DNA of 64,000 bases. Origin: JBGCEZ01 sp045106735. Lineage in GTDB: Bacteria > Planctomycetota > Phycisphaerae > Phycisphaerales > SM1A02. A program made the translations under genes and the position numbers. The DNA is taken from contig JBGCEZ010000039.1 of the NCBI GenBank assembly GCA_045106735.1, positions 1 to 64,000 on the forward strand, given 5' to 3'. Under the pieces are notes generated by a model. It was not told the origin of the DNA. It ran no database searches and saw only the letters and a list, made by a program, of their open reading frames with translations. Positions 1 to 8,694 of this stretch are shown one piece after another (position 1 is the first letter of the stretch; each line of letters begins with the position of its first letter).

Positions 1-1
1 C

Positions 2-142
2 AACGCCGGCTACCTCACCGAGGCGCTGAAGGTGATCGACGGCGGTGAGATGACGCTGGAACTCAAGGCCGACAACAAGCCGGGCGTCCTGCGGACCGGT
101 AGCGAGTTCACGTACGTGATCATGCCGCTGCATCTGCAGTAA
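2..142 (+). CDS. dnaN: DNA polymerase III beta sliding clamp, C-terminal end (partial)
   Basis: Only the last 46 codons are in the window; the gene begins upstream. The visible frame reads NAGYLTEAL, then GEMTLEL, a KPGVLR segment, and ends TYVIMPLHLQ. This matches the end of the third domain of the beta clamp, where the family has a YL-DAL helix, a KPg-l strand and a terminal (V/I)MP-R/H-L that forms part of the peptide-binding pocket. The clamp encircles DNA and tethers the replicative polymerase. Identification rests on this short but characteristic tail; the rest of the protein cannot be seen. The next gene is convergent, with its stop 53 bp away. Confidence 0.8.
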   Translation, partial: NAGYLTEALKVIDGGEMTLELKADNKPGVLRTGSEFTYVIMPLHLQ

Positions 143-194
143 GGCTGGCTGGCGGGGCCAATTTTGTTGGACTTGGGCGAGGCGGCCCCGGCCT

Positions 195-1940
195 TCAGCT
201 GGCGCGCGCGATGCGAGGCGCCCGCGGCCCGTTCAACATCCGCCCGATCCACGTCGGGCGTACCACGATCGCGTACACCCCCAGCAGCAGTCCGGTGGTG
301 AGCACGATGTTCAGTCCCAGCTTTGCCGCCCACGGCAGGCTCGCGTTGCGCACCAGGAGCTGGCCGAGCATGATCACCGGCAGATGGGCGAGGTACAGCC
401 AGTACGACGCGTCGGACATGTACCGCACCCACGGGCGCTCGGCGGCGAGCACCCGCCGGCCGAGGCCGAGGACGCCGTGGATCATGCCCCACGCGAAAAG
501 CACTTGGCCCGTCGCCGCCAACCAATGCCGGAGCGATCCGTTGCCGATCGTGTCCGCCGCCCAGTCGGGCTCGGCGCTGAGCATCAGTGACGGCATGAAG
601 ATCGCCGACGCCACCAGCAGTGAGATGGGCCACGCGCGGTCGAAACGTCGCCCGGCCGGGCCGGATGCTCTGGCCGCTTCGCCGGCCGCGCCGCCCCGGA
701 AAAGCATCGCGCCGACGGCGAAGAACGCGCCGTGGTACGCCAGGACGTGGGGCACCGGGAGCAAGCCGGCCGACGTGTCTGGGCCGAAGCCGGGGAGCGT
801 TCCCCGGGCGTGCATGAACCACTGCATGCCGAGGGTGAACGGTATGGCGACCGCGATGCTCCAGGCGCCGGGGTTCCGCAGCCCGGACACGCGTCCGGCG
901 AGCAAGATCACCAGCGCGAAGCCCGCGACCATCCAGCAGAGGAACCACAGGAACCAAAGGTGATGGAAGAGCGGGAACCACATCAGGCCGTCGAGGATCG
1001 CCCGCACCGGGCCGGTGGACGTGCTCGCCGGAGTGCCCGCGTCCGCGCCCTCCGCCGCCTCCGCGCTCCCGACCTCGGCCCCCGGTGCCGCTGACTCCCA
1101 CGCGGCAAGCTGGGTCCGCACCTCCTCGCGCCCCGCGTCGACCGCGTCGACATCAATCGGCACCTGCATCAGCCGGGCGATGAACACGGTGCCGCCGCGG
1201 TCGACGTCCAAGACGTCGGCCACGCGTTCGTTCGCGTCGTTGCGGAGCGTGGGATCCGCCCCGGCGGCCAGCAGTCGTGCGCTCGCGCCGGCGCGGCCAA
1301 AGAACGCGGCCACGTGGAGCGGCGTGCTGCCGTTGCTGCCCAAACCGTTCGGGTCCGCGCCCAGTTCGATGAGTGCATCGACGGCCGACACGCGCCCGGT
1401 CGCCGCCGCCCAACCCAGCGGCGGCACGCCGAAGACCGGGTCCACGCCATCGATCGCCGCGCCACCCGCCAGATGTTCGCGCATCGCCTCCGTTTCGCCC
1501 CAGGCCGCCGCCGTCCACACATCGCGGCCGCGATCGGTCACCGATGCCGAAGCCGGCCCCGGGGCGGTCACCGTCGCCCAGATCACGATGGCCCACGTCA
1601 GCGGGACGATCGTCGCGCACCCCAGGGCAAATGGCAGCCCGATCCGCTTGCCGCGGTGGCGCAGCAGCCCGCCCAACCCGCGCCGGCGCCAGAGCATCGC
1701 GGTGAAGAAGCCGCTGATCAGGAAGAACAGCTGCATGCGGAAACCGTGGATCCACGCCAGCGGCAGCCCGAGCCATGGCACGCGTTCAATGTCCTGGACC
1801 GGCCACGGCACGTCGACGAAGGCCAGGAGCCCGTGCAGCACGATGCCGAGCAGCATGGCCGCCGCGCGGAGGGCGTCCAGATCGTGCCGGCGGGCGGGCC
1901 CAGCGAGGCGGGGCGGATCGGTGCTCATCGGCGCGGGCAT
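195..1940 (-). CDS. Acyltransferase-3/OpgC-like membrane protein with an internal ankyrin-repeat insertion
   Basis: Integral membrane protein of the acyltransferase family 3 (OpgC/OafA-like), which transfers acyl or succinyl groups to glycans. The N-terminal part (about residues 18-125) shows the family opening R-HDLDALRA, followed by hydrophobic helices and the FFLISGFF motif. After about two helices the fold is interrupted by roughly 110 residues of ankyrin repeats (GWAAATGRVSAVDALIELGADPN; TPLHVAAFFGRAGASARLLAAGADP) and a low-complexity linker. The membrane part then resumes with HHLWFLWFL and several more helices to the C-terminus. The ATG at 1940 is preferred because GGAG lies 6 bp upstream; an upstream in-frame ATG at 2102 would add 54 Arg/Ser-rich residues. 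The substrate cannot be told from sequence. The ankyrin insertion is unusual for this family. Confidence 0.75.
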   Translation of the reverse strand: MPAPMSTDPPRLAGPARRHDLDALRAAAMLLGIVLHGLLAFVDVPWPVQDIERVPWLGLPLAWIHGFRMQLFFLISGFFTAMLWRRRGLGGLLRHRGKRIGLPFALGCATIVPLTWAIVIWATVTAPGPASASVTDRGRDVWTAAAWGETEAMREHLAGGAAIDGVDPVFGVPPLGWAAATGRVSAVDALIELGADPNGLGSNGSTPLHVAAFFGRAGASARLLAAGADPTLRNDANERVADVLDVDRGGTVFIARLMQVPIDVDAVDAGREEVRTQLAAWESAAPGAEVGSAEAAEGADAGTPASTSTGPVRAILDGLMWFPLFHHLWFLWFLCWMVAGFALVILLAGRVSGLRNPGAWSIAVAIPFTLGMQWFMHARGTLPGFGPDTSAGLLPVPHVLAYHGAFFAVGAMLFRGGAAGEAARASGPAGRRFDRAWPISLLVASAIFMPSLMLSAEPDWAADTIGNGSLRHWLAATGQVLFAWGMIHGVLGLGRRVLAAERPWVRYMSDASYWLYLAHLPVIMLGQLLVRNASLPWAAKLGLNIVLTTGLLLGVYAIVVRPTWIGRMLNGPRAPRIARAS

Positions 1941-2160
1941 GGGTGGCTCCGGGAGTGGGGCATGTCGAGCAGCAGATGATCGAACCGCCCGAGAGCCTAC
2001 GGCACGCCGTCCCGGCTGAGGTGTCGAAGCAGAAACGGCCCGCGACACGTCAGACGCATCGCGGACCGCAGTTGAGGACGGTGCCCGCCCCGGATCGGGC
2101 ACCGTGCCTCGAAGACCGTGTCAGTTGACCGGCAGGCCCGTAGGCCGGCCTTTCCGTAGC

Positions 2161-2223
2161 CCCGCAGTTCCGCAGACCCGCAGTCCCGCAGTCCCGCAGG
2201 CCGGCAGTCCTGCAGGCCCGCCG
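2161..2223. repeat. 8-bp tandem repeat (CCCGCAG-type), about eight units
   Basis: Imperfect head-to-tail units of about 8 bp (CCCGCAGT, TCCCGCAG, GCCGGCAG, TCCTGCAG and variants; one unit is 7 bp). They fill much of the 306-bp gap 1941-2246 between the ankyrin acyltransferase and the dockerin gene. Apart from this repeat and the acyltransferase ribosome-binding site I see nothing in the gap. Confidence 0.8.
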
Positions 2224-2246
2224 CCCCGCCGAATCGCCGGCGACGC

Positions 2247-3803
2247 TCAGCCGGTCCAGTCGGCCAGCACGCGGACCAGGTCAACGATGTCGACCACGCT
2301 GTCGTTGTTCAGGTCGCCGGGGCAGATGGGTCCGGCACACGCCCCGAACTCCGAGAGCACGATGAGCAGGTCGACGAGATCAACGTCCCCGTCCACATCG
2401 ATGTCGGCCGGGCTGGTCGTGCCGACAATGCGGACCACAAGCCGGCCCATCGAGTCGTCGACCACCCACTCCAGGCTCCCCGGGAGCTGCGGGAGCGTCA
2501 GTGCTTCGTACGCGATCGATTCCGCCTGAACGAGCAGCCATTCGTCGCCGGCCTTGGGTTCGATCGAGCCAGCGGCATCCGGGTCGAACCGGAGGCGGAC
2601 CTGCGGCAACGAAGCGGGACCTTCGGCGTCGACCATCGGCAGTGCGTCGGACGCTCCCGGCCTGACGTGGAGCACGAGCGCCCGATTGTCGTTCACGCCG
2701 ATGTTCCCGGTCGAGATCGATCCACTCGTGGTCAGGCGGGCCGAGCGTTCGAGTTCGATGCGCCCGTTGCCGGCGAACCCGATCCAGACATCGCCATCGA
2801 CATTCAGGTCGGCTCCGGATTGCAAGAGGACGTCACCCTCGCCGATCGTCTCGAAGGGCATGCCCGTTCCCTCGCTCGACACGCCAACCACCAGGTCGCC
2901 GCCGATCTCGCCGCCCACGAGCAGGTCGATTCGTCCCACGCCGAGCAGGCCCACGTCCACGTTGCCGGTGGCCGAAAATGGTTCCCTTACCCAGGCCCGG
3001 CCGACGCTGTTCGCATCGCTGCCGACCACGACATCGTGTAGTTCAAGTGGGTCGAGCTGGCGCAGGGTTCCGAACGAACTCATGCCGACGATCGTCATCT
3101 CGCGGACGCGGATCCGCTCTAGCCAGCCGGTCTCGAAGACATTGGTGCCGGGGGCGCCCGTTCCGATCAGCAGTCGGTCCATGTCCAAGGCAGTGTTCGG
3201 CTGCCCGAATCCCCAGAGGCTGACGTCACCTTGGGCGTGGCGTCCGATCTCCAACGTCCGAAGGTCGACCGCCGCGGAGTCGAAACTCAGCGAGCCTGGG
3301 GCCGACAAGCCGACCACCACGTCGCCGAGAAAGAAGTGGTCGACGATGGAAGAGCCAAGGCCTTCGAGTTCCGCGAACGTCGGCCGGTCCACGCCCACGG
3401 TGACCGAAGGCATCTGGGCGGATGCTGCGGTGGTCGTGAAGATGGTCTGCTCCGAGAGTCGGATGCTGTGGGACCCTCCGACGAACTCGAGTGCTCCGAC
3501 GGAAACACCGAGGGTGTCGACCGGGAAGAGGCTCGATGAGGAACCGCCGATCGAATTGAAGCGGGCTGTGTCGTTCGGACCCGGCACCGCGCCGCCGATC
3601 CAAGAATCTGGTTCCGTCCACAACACCGGGTCGACCTTGCCGTTCCACTCGACGACGTCTGCACTCGCGGCCGAGGCAAGACCAAGGATCGAGGCGCACG
3701 CGGTTCGAGCCGCGGTGCCGGCAATGCGGCGTGCCGGCAACGTTGGATCCGGGCGAGAAGTCGAAGCGGCGAGGGGGAACAAGGTATGGCGTGAACGGGT
3801 CAT
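2247..3803 (-). CDS. Exported dockerin-type surface protein (beta-rich, function unknown)
   Basis: Secreted protein of 518 residues. The N-terminus has a long signal sequence ending near ASAADV. The body is a run of short beta-strand-rich segments with recurring GDV/GNV phrases, reminiscent of autotransporter-like or PEP-anchored solenoids, with no enzymatic motif that I recognise. The C-terminal 55 residues contain two dockerin-like calcium-binding repeats (DIDVDGDVDLVDLLIVLSEFG and DLNNDSVVDIVDLVRVLADW), with Asp/Asn at the expected positions. Start ATG 3803 follows GGAGAG at about 8 bp; an upstream ATG at 4016 gives a poor N-terminus overlapping the next gene. It lies 103 bp downstream of the prepilin-like gene on the same strand and may be co-transcribed. 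Confidence 0.75.
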   Translation of the reverse strand: MTRSRHTLFPLAASTSRPDPTLPARRIAGTAARTACASILGLASAASADVVEWNGKVDPVLWTEPDSWIGGAVPGPNDTARFNSIGGSSSSLFPVDTLGVSVGALEFVGGSHSIRLSEQTIFTTTAASAQMPSVTVGVDRPTFAELEGLGSSIVDHFFLGDVVVGLSAPGSLSFDSAAVDLRTLEIGRHAQGDVSLWGFGQPNTALDMDRLLIGTGAPGTNVFETGWLERIRVREMTIVGMSSFGTLRQLDPLELHDVVVGSDANSVGRAWVREPFSATGNVDVGLLGVGRIDLLVGGEIGGDLVVGVSSEGTGMPFETIGEGDVLLQSGADLNVDGDVWIGFAGNGRIELERSARLTTSGSISTGNIGVNDNRALVLHVRPGASDALPMVDAEGPASLPQVRLRFDPDAAGSIEPKAGDEWLLVQAESIAYEALTLPQLPGSLEWVVDDSMGRLVVRIVGTTSPADIDVDGDVDLVDLLIVLSEFGACAGPICPGDLNNDSVVDIVDLVRVLADWTG

Positions 3804-3906
3804 GGGAACTCTCCGATTGCGTTCCGGCACGGCGCGGAGATCGCGCACGCGCGGCCGGCGCGCTGAAGTCAATACAAGGTCGAAGTCAACTGGAAGGGCG
3901 AGCGAG

Positions 3907-5151
3907 TCAGTCGCGCGGCGCGGACTGATCCAGGATGCGGATGGGGGAGTCGGGCGTGCGCGGCTTGGCCGGGCGAGGGTCTGCTTCGAGCGGGCGCGGC
4001 GCCCGGCGGTTCGCATCGGGCCCCAGTGTGTCCCGGCCGAGGATGCCGTCGGCGGTCAGCATGTGGTGGCTGACGCGGGTGCCGTCGGCCGCTTGGTCGC
4101 TGAAGTAGCCGTCTTCGCCCGTCGACGTCGTCCGGCTCCAGGTGCCATCGAGCCCGCCGGACTGCCGGCGAATCGTGTCGTCCGACGCGACCGCTTCCGC
4201 CGTCGGCAACAGCCGGGTGGAACCGTCGTAGAACACCGTCGCCGGCGCCGATGCCATTCCATGGTTGAAGTAGTACGGTTCGCAGCCGCCGTAGACGGGA
4301 AAGTCGAACGACGGATTGCACGGGTTCTCGGGCGCGTTCTGCAGCCAATGGTGCTCAATCATGTGCGTCTTGAGCGACGGGTGCCGGGCATCGAAGAGGC
4401 CGGGCGATTCGAATCCGTGATCGATCGTCCATGGATTCGTCCACCCGCCCACCACGTCCTCACGTTCCATCGACCGGCGCCGCATGACGTCCGGTGAGAA
4501 CATGGCCGCGGCCGAGAGGCTGTAGCTGCTGAAGTACGGATACGGGGATCCGTTCGCCACGGGCACGTACTCGAACGGCGAATCAATGAGCGGCTCGACC
4601 AATGGACTGACCACCGGATCATTGGGGCTGTAGAACACGGGGTTGTAGAAGCTGCCGCCGACGTACGTGTTGAACTGCCGCATGTTGGGGAAGCGGCTCG
4701 CGCCCAAACCCAGGATCGTCCCGTTGTTTGAGAAGACGTAGGGTTCCAGCAGCCGGGCATTGGTGACGCTGACGCTCGGTCGATACTCGTGCAGCACGAT
4801 GTCATCACCGTTGATCAACTCGCCCCAGCCCAGGATGACGCCGCGGAGATTCGGGTCGACTTGCAAGCGGTAGTTGCTGTACGCGGAGTGTGGATTGTTG
4901 CCGTACGCCGAGATGTCGTCCGGTACGACGGTGAACTGGCGCCCGTTGTGGTTTGCCGAGTAGATCACGTGTGCGGTGCCGAGCACGCGCAGATTGTCGA
5001 GGCTTGCGGTCGTCGTGCCGCCGCGCCGGGCTTGGGCGACGGCGGGAGTGAGCAACGTGACCAGGATGCCGGTGCACACGGTGGCGGCCAAGAGTTCGAC
5101 GGAGTTGAATCCGCGGCGCGGGCGTTCGGTGTGCGGTCGTGGCGTGTGCAT
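3907..5151 (-). CDS. Prepilin-type N-methylation-motif protein (type II secretion/pseudopilin-like)
   Basis: 414 residues. The N-terminus is a class III prepilin signal: a basic leader ending RRG14, then F15-N-S-V-E19 followed by a hydrophobic helix (LLAATVCTGILVTLLTPAVA). Gly14|Phe15 is the expected cleavage site for a prepilin peptidase, and Glu19 is the conserved +5 residue. The long C-terminal domain (about 370 residues) begins with an S-L-NLR-L-TA--Y---H-G pattern seen in the long pseudopilin-like proteins abundant in planctomycetes, and near residues 325-400 carries a short degraded tail. Such proteins may form minor pilins or be cargo of a type II-like system; no assembly ATPase or secretin gene is nearby. 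Same strand and just upstream of the dockerin gene. Confidence 0.75.
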   Translation of the reverse strand: MHTPRPHTERPRRGFNSVELLAATVCTGILVTLLTPAVAQARRGGTTTASLDNLRVLGTAHVIYSANHNGRQFTVVPDDISAYGNNPHSAYSNYRLQVDPNLRGVILGWGELINGDDIVLHEYRPSVSVTNARLLEPYVFSNNGTILGLGASRFPNMRQFNTYVGGSFYNPVFYSPNDPVVSPLVEPLIDSPFEYVPVANGSPYPYFSSYSLSAAAMFSPDVMRRRSMEREDVVGGWTNPWTIDHGFESPGLFDARHPSLKTHMIEHHWLQNAPENPCNPSFDFPVYGGCEPYYFNHGMASAPATVFYDGSTRLLPTAEAVASDDTIRRQSGGLDGTWSRTTSTGEDGYFSDQAADGTRVSHHMLTADGILGRDTLGPDANRRAPRPLEADPRPAKPRTPDSPIRILDQSAPRD

Positions 5152-5373
5152 GATGGAGGATCCAAGCTGGGAGGCAATGGGCGTGTATCACTCCATGGCG
5201 ATTGGCTGGAACGCCGGCAGCGATCGGTGGGCGATACGCTGGTTGGTGTCGCGTCTTGGCGATCGGTGCAGGAAGAGTTCGAAAGTTGGCGAACTTTCTG
5301 GCGGTTCATGTTTCGCGGCTCGGGAACCGCATGCGGCAAACGGACGAATCGTTTCGGAGGGGCTGCCGCGAGC

Positions 5374-5421
5374 TGCGAGCCAGACCGCGAGCCAGACTGC
5401 TCGCCAGACTGCTCGCCAGAC
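5374..5421. repeat. 12-bp tandem repeat, four units
   Basis: Four contiguous 12-bp units (TGCGAGCCAGAC, CGCGAGCCAGAC, then TGCTCGCCAGAC twice) in the 391-bp gap 5152-5542 between the prepilin-like gene and the terminator of the gene at 5543. The last two units are identical. Confidence 0.85.
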
Positions 5422-5433
5422 CGCCGGCCAACG

Positions 5434-5482
5434 AAAACGCCGCACATCGCCCGATGCAAGAGCATCGGGGCGACGTGCGGCG
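5434..5482 (-). terminator. Rho-independent terminator of the DUF3352-like gene
   Basis: Long near-perfect hairpin: CGCCGCAC and CGCCCGATGC pair with GCATCGGGGCG and GTGCGGCG around an AAGA tetraloop. On the minus strand it is followed by four T residues. It sits about 60 bp beyond the stop of the minus-strand gene ending at 5543. Confidence 0.85.
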
Positions 5483-5542
5483 CACGTTCGGGAGGCGATG
5501 ATGATCGCGGTCGTCAGCCAGGTTGGCCGACGACTTCGCCGC

Positions 5543-7807
5543 TTACGGCTCGAGGTACCAACGGACTTCGTCCAGGATGCCGAACACTTCGGCGGCGCCT
5601 TCGTTCATCGGCATCTTCAGGTGCTCGGCGATTTCCCACGTGCCGAGTCGTTCGATGTGGCCGTCGGCGAACCCAACCGCCGTCTCGCCCTGGGTGATGA
5701 GCATCATGCGGTCGAGGATCACCATGCGTTCGGCCGGATCGCCGTCGATCGCCCCGGTGACCGGGCGATAGGTGTAGTCCGGGCCGCCATCCCAGGACGG
5801 GCCGTACGGCGAAACAAAGAGGTCTTCCGTGGCGTACTCGTTCGCCACGAGCGCGGCCATGTCCGCGGGAGCCACGCCGTCGTGGTTCGCCCGGTACGCC
5901 TCGGTCGCCATCAACATCGCGCGGACCTGGGACATCGACTTGACGCCCATCGCGTTCATGCGGGCCTGCTGCAGGGCCGGTTGCAGGGCACCGATCGCCA
6001 CGCCGGCCACGGCCAGTCCAGCCAGTCCGCCGGCCGCGTCCACGCCGGCCGCCATCGAAACCATCGACGAGCGATCGGTCTGGACGCGGGTGACGAGATC
6101 GCCGTCTTCCCAGCGGCTGGTGGTCACCAGCGGCACGACGCCGTCGATGAAGTCGCTGTAGGCCGGCATCGGGGCGCCGGGGTCACGCTGGGTTCGGGGA
6201 GAACGCACGGCGTTGGCCAGGGCGGTGGCGACCATCGTCGCCCCGGAGTAGCCGCGACGGGCCGCCCGTTCCGTGTCCACGTAGCGGAAGGCGGTCAGGC
6301 CGTTCATGTTGCCGCCGGCCATGGCCACGAGGTCCGCGCGGTCGGCGAACGAACCGGCGGGCTTGGTCAGCTGCTTCATGGCCGCAATCACCGCGGGCGG
6401 CGACGCGCCGATCACCAGGCGCGAGGCTTCGATGCCCCAGGTCAACTGCAGCGGAATCGGCACGCCATTGAACGACAGGGTGAACAGGTCGCGGCCGTCC
6501 ATCGACCACGGACGGATCGAGACGTAGCCGCCAAGCTGCGGCGTCGCTTCCGCGTTGAATCGCTCGACCAGATTCGCGTGGGTGTCCGCGATGGAGCCGG
6601 CGTCGGCGAGTTCAAACAGGCCGATGGTGGACATCATGCCGCCGCCGCCGGTGGCTTCCGAGCGGTAGACGGTGATGGTGTCGCCCAGGTGGTCGAGCAG
6701 GTCGCGGCGGGGGTGGAAGCCCAAGGCTTCTTCGGCCTCGCCCCAGAACTCTTCCGGGTTCGCGCCGGGCTCGACGCTGGCCATCATCTCTTCCAGCAGC
6801 GCGCCCAGGCGCGGCAGCGGGGTGACGTTGGAGCTGACGAAGACCGCATCGCGCGGGACGGCCCGAAACTCAGCCACATCGATGGCCACGTCGGCCGGCA
6901 GGCCAGCTTGTTCGGACAGGGCGGCGTAGTCGCGCAGCCGGATGATCGCGTGCGACCGATCGGCGGCGTGTCCGTAGGCCATGGAGCCCACGATCGGGGT
7001 GTCGCCGCCGAACCCGAAGCGGGTCATGAGGGCCATGTCCTCTTCGCTCGCGCCTTCGGATTCCATCATCTGCTGGATCATCGGGGCGAGGCGACCAAGG
7101 TCGAAGCGCACGCTCATGGCCGGTTCGACGCCGGCCGGCAGGCCGTGGTCGGTGGGCATGGGGATCGACGCGCCGGATGCGTTGACGCCGAGCACGAGGG
7201 CCGGCTGACCGTTCACCGGACGCGTGCCCACGTTGAGCATGCCGAAGGGTGCCTCGGTCTGCATCAGGCCTTCAACGTCCGACGGCTGGAAGGTCGCGCC
7301 TTCCGACTCGACGATGCCGATGAGCATCTGCGCGAGGCCGGCGGCGATCGCGGGATCTTCGGGCCACGAGACGAACTGGCCGGCGACCGGCGGGCCGGCT
7401 TCGGGATCGTTCGGGTCGCCGAAGTCCAGGGCCAGGGACATCGGGCTTTGCAGCGACGCGGCGATGCCGCGCACCATCGGCTCGGGGAGTTCCGGGAAGT
7501 CCGGCAGCTCGCCGGAGAGTTCCATCATGCGATCGGGCAGGAGGCGGAGCACCTGCCGCAGGATGGCATCGCGCTCGTCGGGCATGATCGCGTCGACGCC
7601 CGACGAATGCATCAGAAACGCGTAGGGCGGTTCGGCCGTGGCGGTTGCGGTTGCGGTTGCGGTGGTCGTGGTCGTCGTGGCTGCCGTGGTCGCGGCGGCG
7701 GTTTCGGTCGCGCGGGCCGGGGCGGTCGTCAGCAGCGTGCCGCTGGCCGCGGCCAGGGCGGCAACGGCGACGGTCGGCCGGATCAGATCGTGCAATGGCA
7801 TGGGCAT
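5543..7807 (-). CDS. Exported DUF3352-like protein with a C-terminal pseudopilin-like region
   Basis: 754 residues from ATG 7807 (or ATG 7801). A signal peptide ends near PARA-TET and is followed by a Thr/Ala low-complexity stretch. The large middle region alternates predicted beta segments describing a stress-type DUF3352-like fold (phrases such as VPRDAVFVSSNVTPLPRL and FWGEAEEALGFHPRRDLLDHLGD). From about residue 590 a hydrophobic segment leads into LQPALQQARMNAM---SMSQVRAM--A-EAYRANHDGVAP, which resembles the post-cleavage helix and Y---H-G region of pseudopilins but lacks a GF-E prepilin cleavage motif. The end contains VGFADGHIE, like the DG-containing tail of planctomycete pseudopilins. 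Function unknown. The family assignment of the middle region is tentative; the pseudopilin resemblance is direct. Confidence 0.65.
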   Translation of the reverse strand: MPMPLHDLIRPTVAVAALAAASGTLLTTAPARATETAAATTAATTTTTTATATATATAEPPYAFLMHSSGVDAIMPDERDAILRQVLRLLPDRMMELSGELPDFPELPEPMVRGIAASLQSPMSLALDFGDPNDPEAGPPVAGQFVSWPEDPAIAAGLAQMLIGIVESEGATFQPSDVEGLMQTEAPFGMLNVGTRPVNGQPALVLGVNASGASIPMPTDHGLPAGVEPAMSVRFDLGRLAPMIQQMMESEGASEEDMALMTRFGFGGDTPIVGSMAYGHAADRSHAIIRLRDYAALSEQAGLPADVAIDVAEFRAVPRDAVFVSSNVTPLPRLGALLEEMMASVEPGANPEEFWGEAEEALGFHPRRDLLDHLGDTITVYRSEATGGGGMMSTIGLFELADAGSIADTHANLVERFNAEATPQLGGYVSIRPWSMDGRDLFTLSFNGVPIPLQLTWGIEASRLVIGASPPAVIAAMKQLTKPAGSFADRADLVAMAGGNMNGLTAFRYVDTERAARRGYSGATMVATALANAVRSPRTQRDPGAPMPAYSDFIDGVVPLVTTSRWEDGDLVTRVQTDRSSMVSMAAGVDAAGGLAGLAVAGVAIGALQPALQQARMNAMGVKSMSQVRAMLMATEAYRANHDGVAPADMAALVANEYATEDLFVSPYGPSWDGGPDYTYRPVTGAIDGDPAERMVILDRMMLITQGETAVGFADGHIERLGTWEIAEHLKMPMNEGAAEVFGILDEVRWYLEP

Positions 7808-8116
7808 GGTTCCCGGGTGGGGTGTGTTCGAGCGGGAGGTTCCGACCCCCCTCGGGTCGAAACGCGGCCAAAGAGGATAGCCCTTCGGCAAATCGATCGG
7901 TCATCGGCCGTCAGCGGTCCAGCCGAGGGTGGGGACCGGCGGCAGATGGGCAATTCAGGGGGAGGGCGAGGTCGCTTCCGTGGCTCGGGGGGCGGGCCCC
8001 GCGGCGGGGGACGACGGGCTTGGCGGCCGGGCCCCGCGGCGTGGATGGCCAGGCTGGGAGCGGGTCGCCGGCACCGGGGTGGGCGCGGTGCAGGGGGCCC
8101 GGCTCGCCCGCCCTGC
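7808..8116. other. Gene-free gap with a 13-bp direct repeat
   Basis: 309 bp between two minus-strand genes. It holds the 5' leader of the DUF3352-like gene and two copies of GGGCCCCGCGGCG (7994-8006 and 8029-8041). No convincing gene, promoter or terminator seen. Confidence 0.5.
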
Positions 8117-8629
8117 CTACTCAATGTCGCGCGTCATCCGCGCGATCAGGACAAAGGGCGCCCACGCGAACAGGATCAGGATCAGCGGCACGATGAAGAG
8201 CGCTCGCTGGCCGGCGAACGTGCTGATGACCGCGACGGTGCCGAGCAGGACGAGCCCGGAAAGCACGACCGTCCAGCCGAAGCGGCGGAAGAAGTTCTGT
8301 TCCCGCATGTGCTGGAGGACGGACGCTTCCAGTTTGAGTCCGCACTCCGGGCACGTCTCGAGCCCGGCGTCCTGGGTCCCGGTGAGGTCGTACCCGCACG
8401 CCGGGCACGGCGGTTGGCGAGCGGCTCGCGGACGGGCCGGCGGCGCTGACCCGGGTGACGCCGGGGACGCCGCCGCGTCCTCGCGCTTCGACGCCTGATC
8501 GCGTACCTCCATCACGCGACCGAGCCCGGCGCTCGCCGCCGACGCCTCGGGGGCATCGGCCGGACGTTCGCCGGGCTCGGTCGGGATGGCTCGCTTCTCG
8601 CGGGCCGAATCGGGGGCGTCGTGCGACAT
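8117..8629 (-). CDS. Zinc-ribbon membrane protein
   Basis: 170 residues. After an Ala/Pro/Glu-rich N-terminal half comes a four-cysteine zinc ribbon, CPACGYDLTG followed by ETCPECG. This phrase is frequent in planctomycete membrane proteins of unknown function. Two hydrophobic helices follow (VVLSGLVLLGTVAVIST and LFIVPLILILFAWAPFVLI), so the ribbon is probably cytoplasmic and tethered to the inner membrane. ATG 8629 has GAGG about 9 bp upstream; a TTG at 8644 is the only alternative. It is transcribed in the same direction as citrate synthase, whose stop lies 65 bp upstream. Role not inferable. Confidence 0.7.
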   Translation of the reverse strand: MSHDAPDSAREKRAIPTEPGERPADAPEASAASAGLGRVMEVRDQASKREDAAASPASPGSAPPARPRAARQPPCPACGYDLTGTQDAGLETCPECGLKLEASVLQHMREQNFFRRFGWTVVLSGLVLLGTVAVISTFAGQRALFIVPLILILFAWAPFVLIARMTRDIE

Positions 8630-8694
8630 CGGGAGGGTCCTCAAGCGGAGGGCGCCCCGTCAGTCTTCCGCCGGCCGCCGGCGGGGTTGCCGGT

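Noticed and set aside
4976..8449. Long plus-strand open frame opposite the prepilin-like and DUF3352-like genes
   Set aside because: His/Arg/Gly-rich translation with no domain; it is an antisense shadow of strongly G/C-biased codons. The minus-strand proteins have signal peptides, motifs and terminators.
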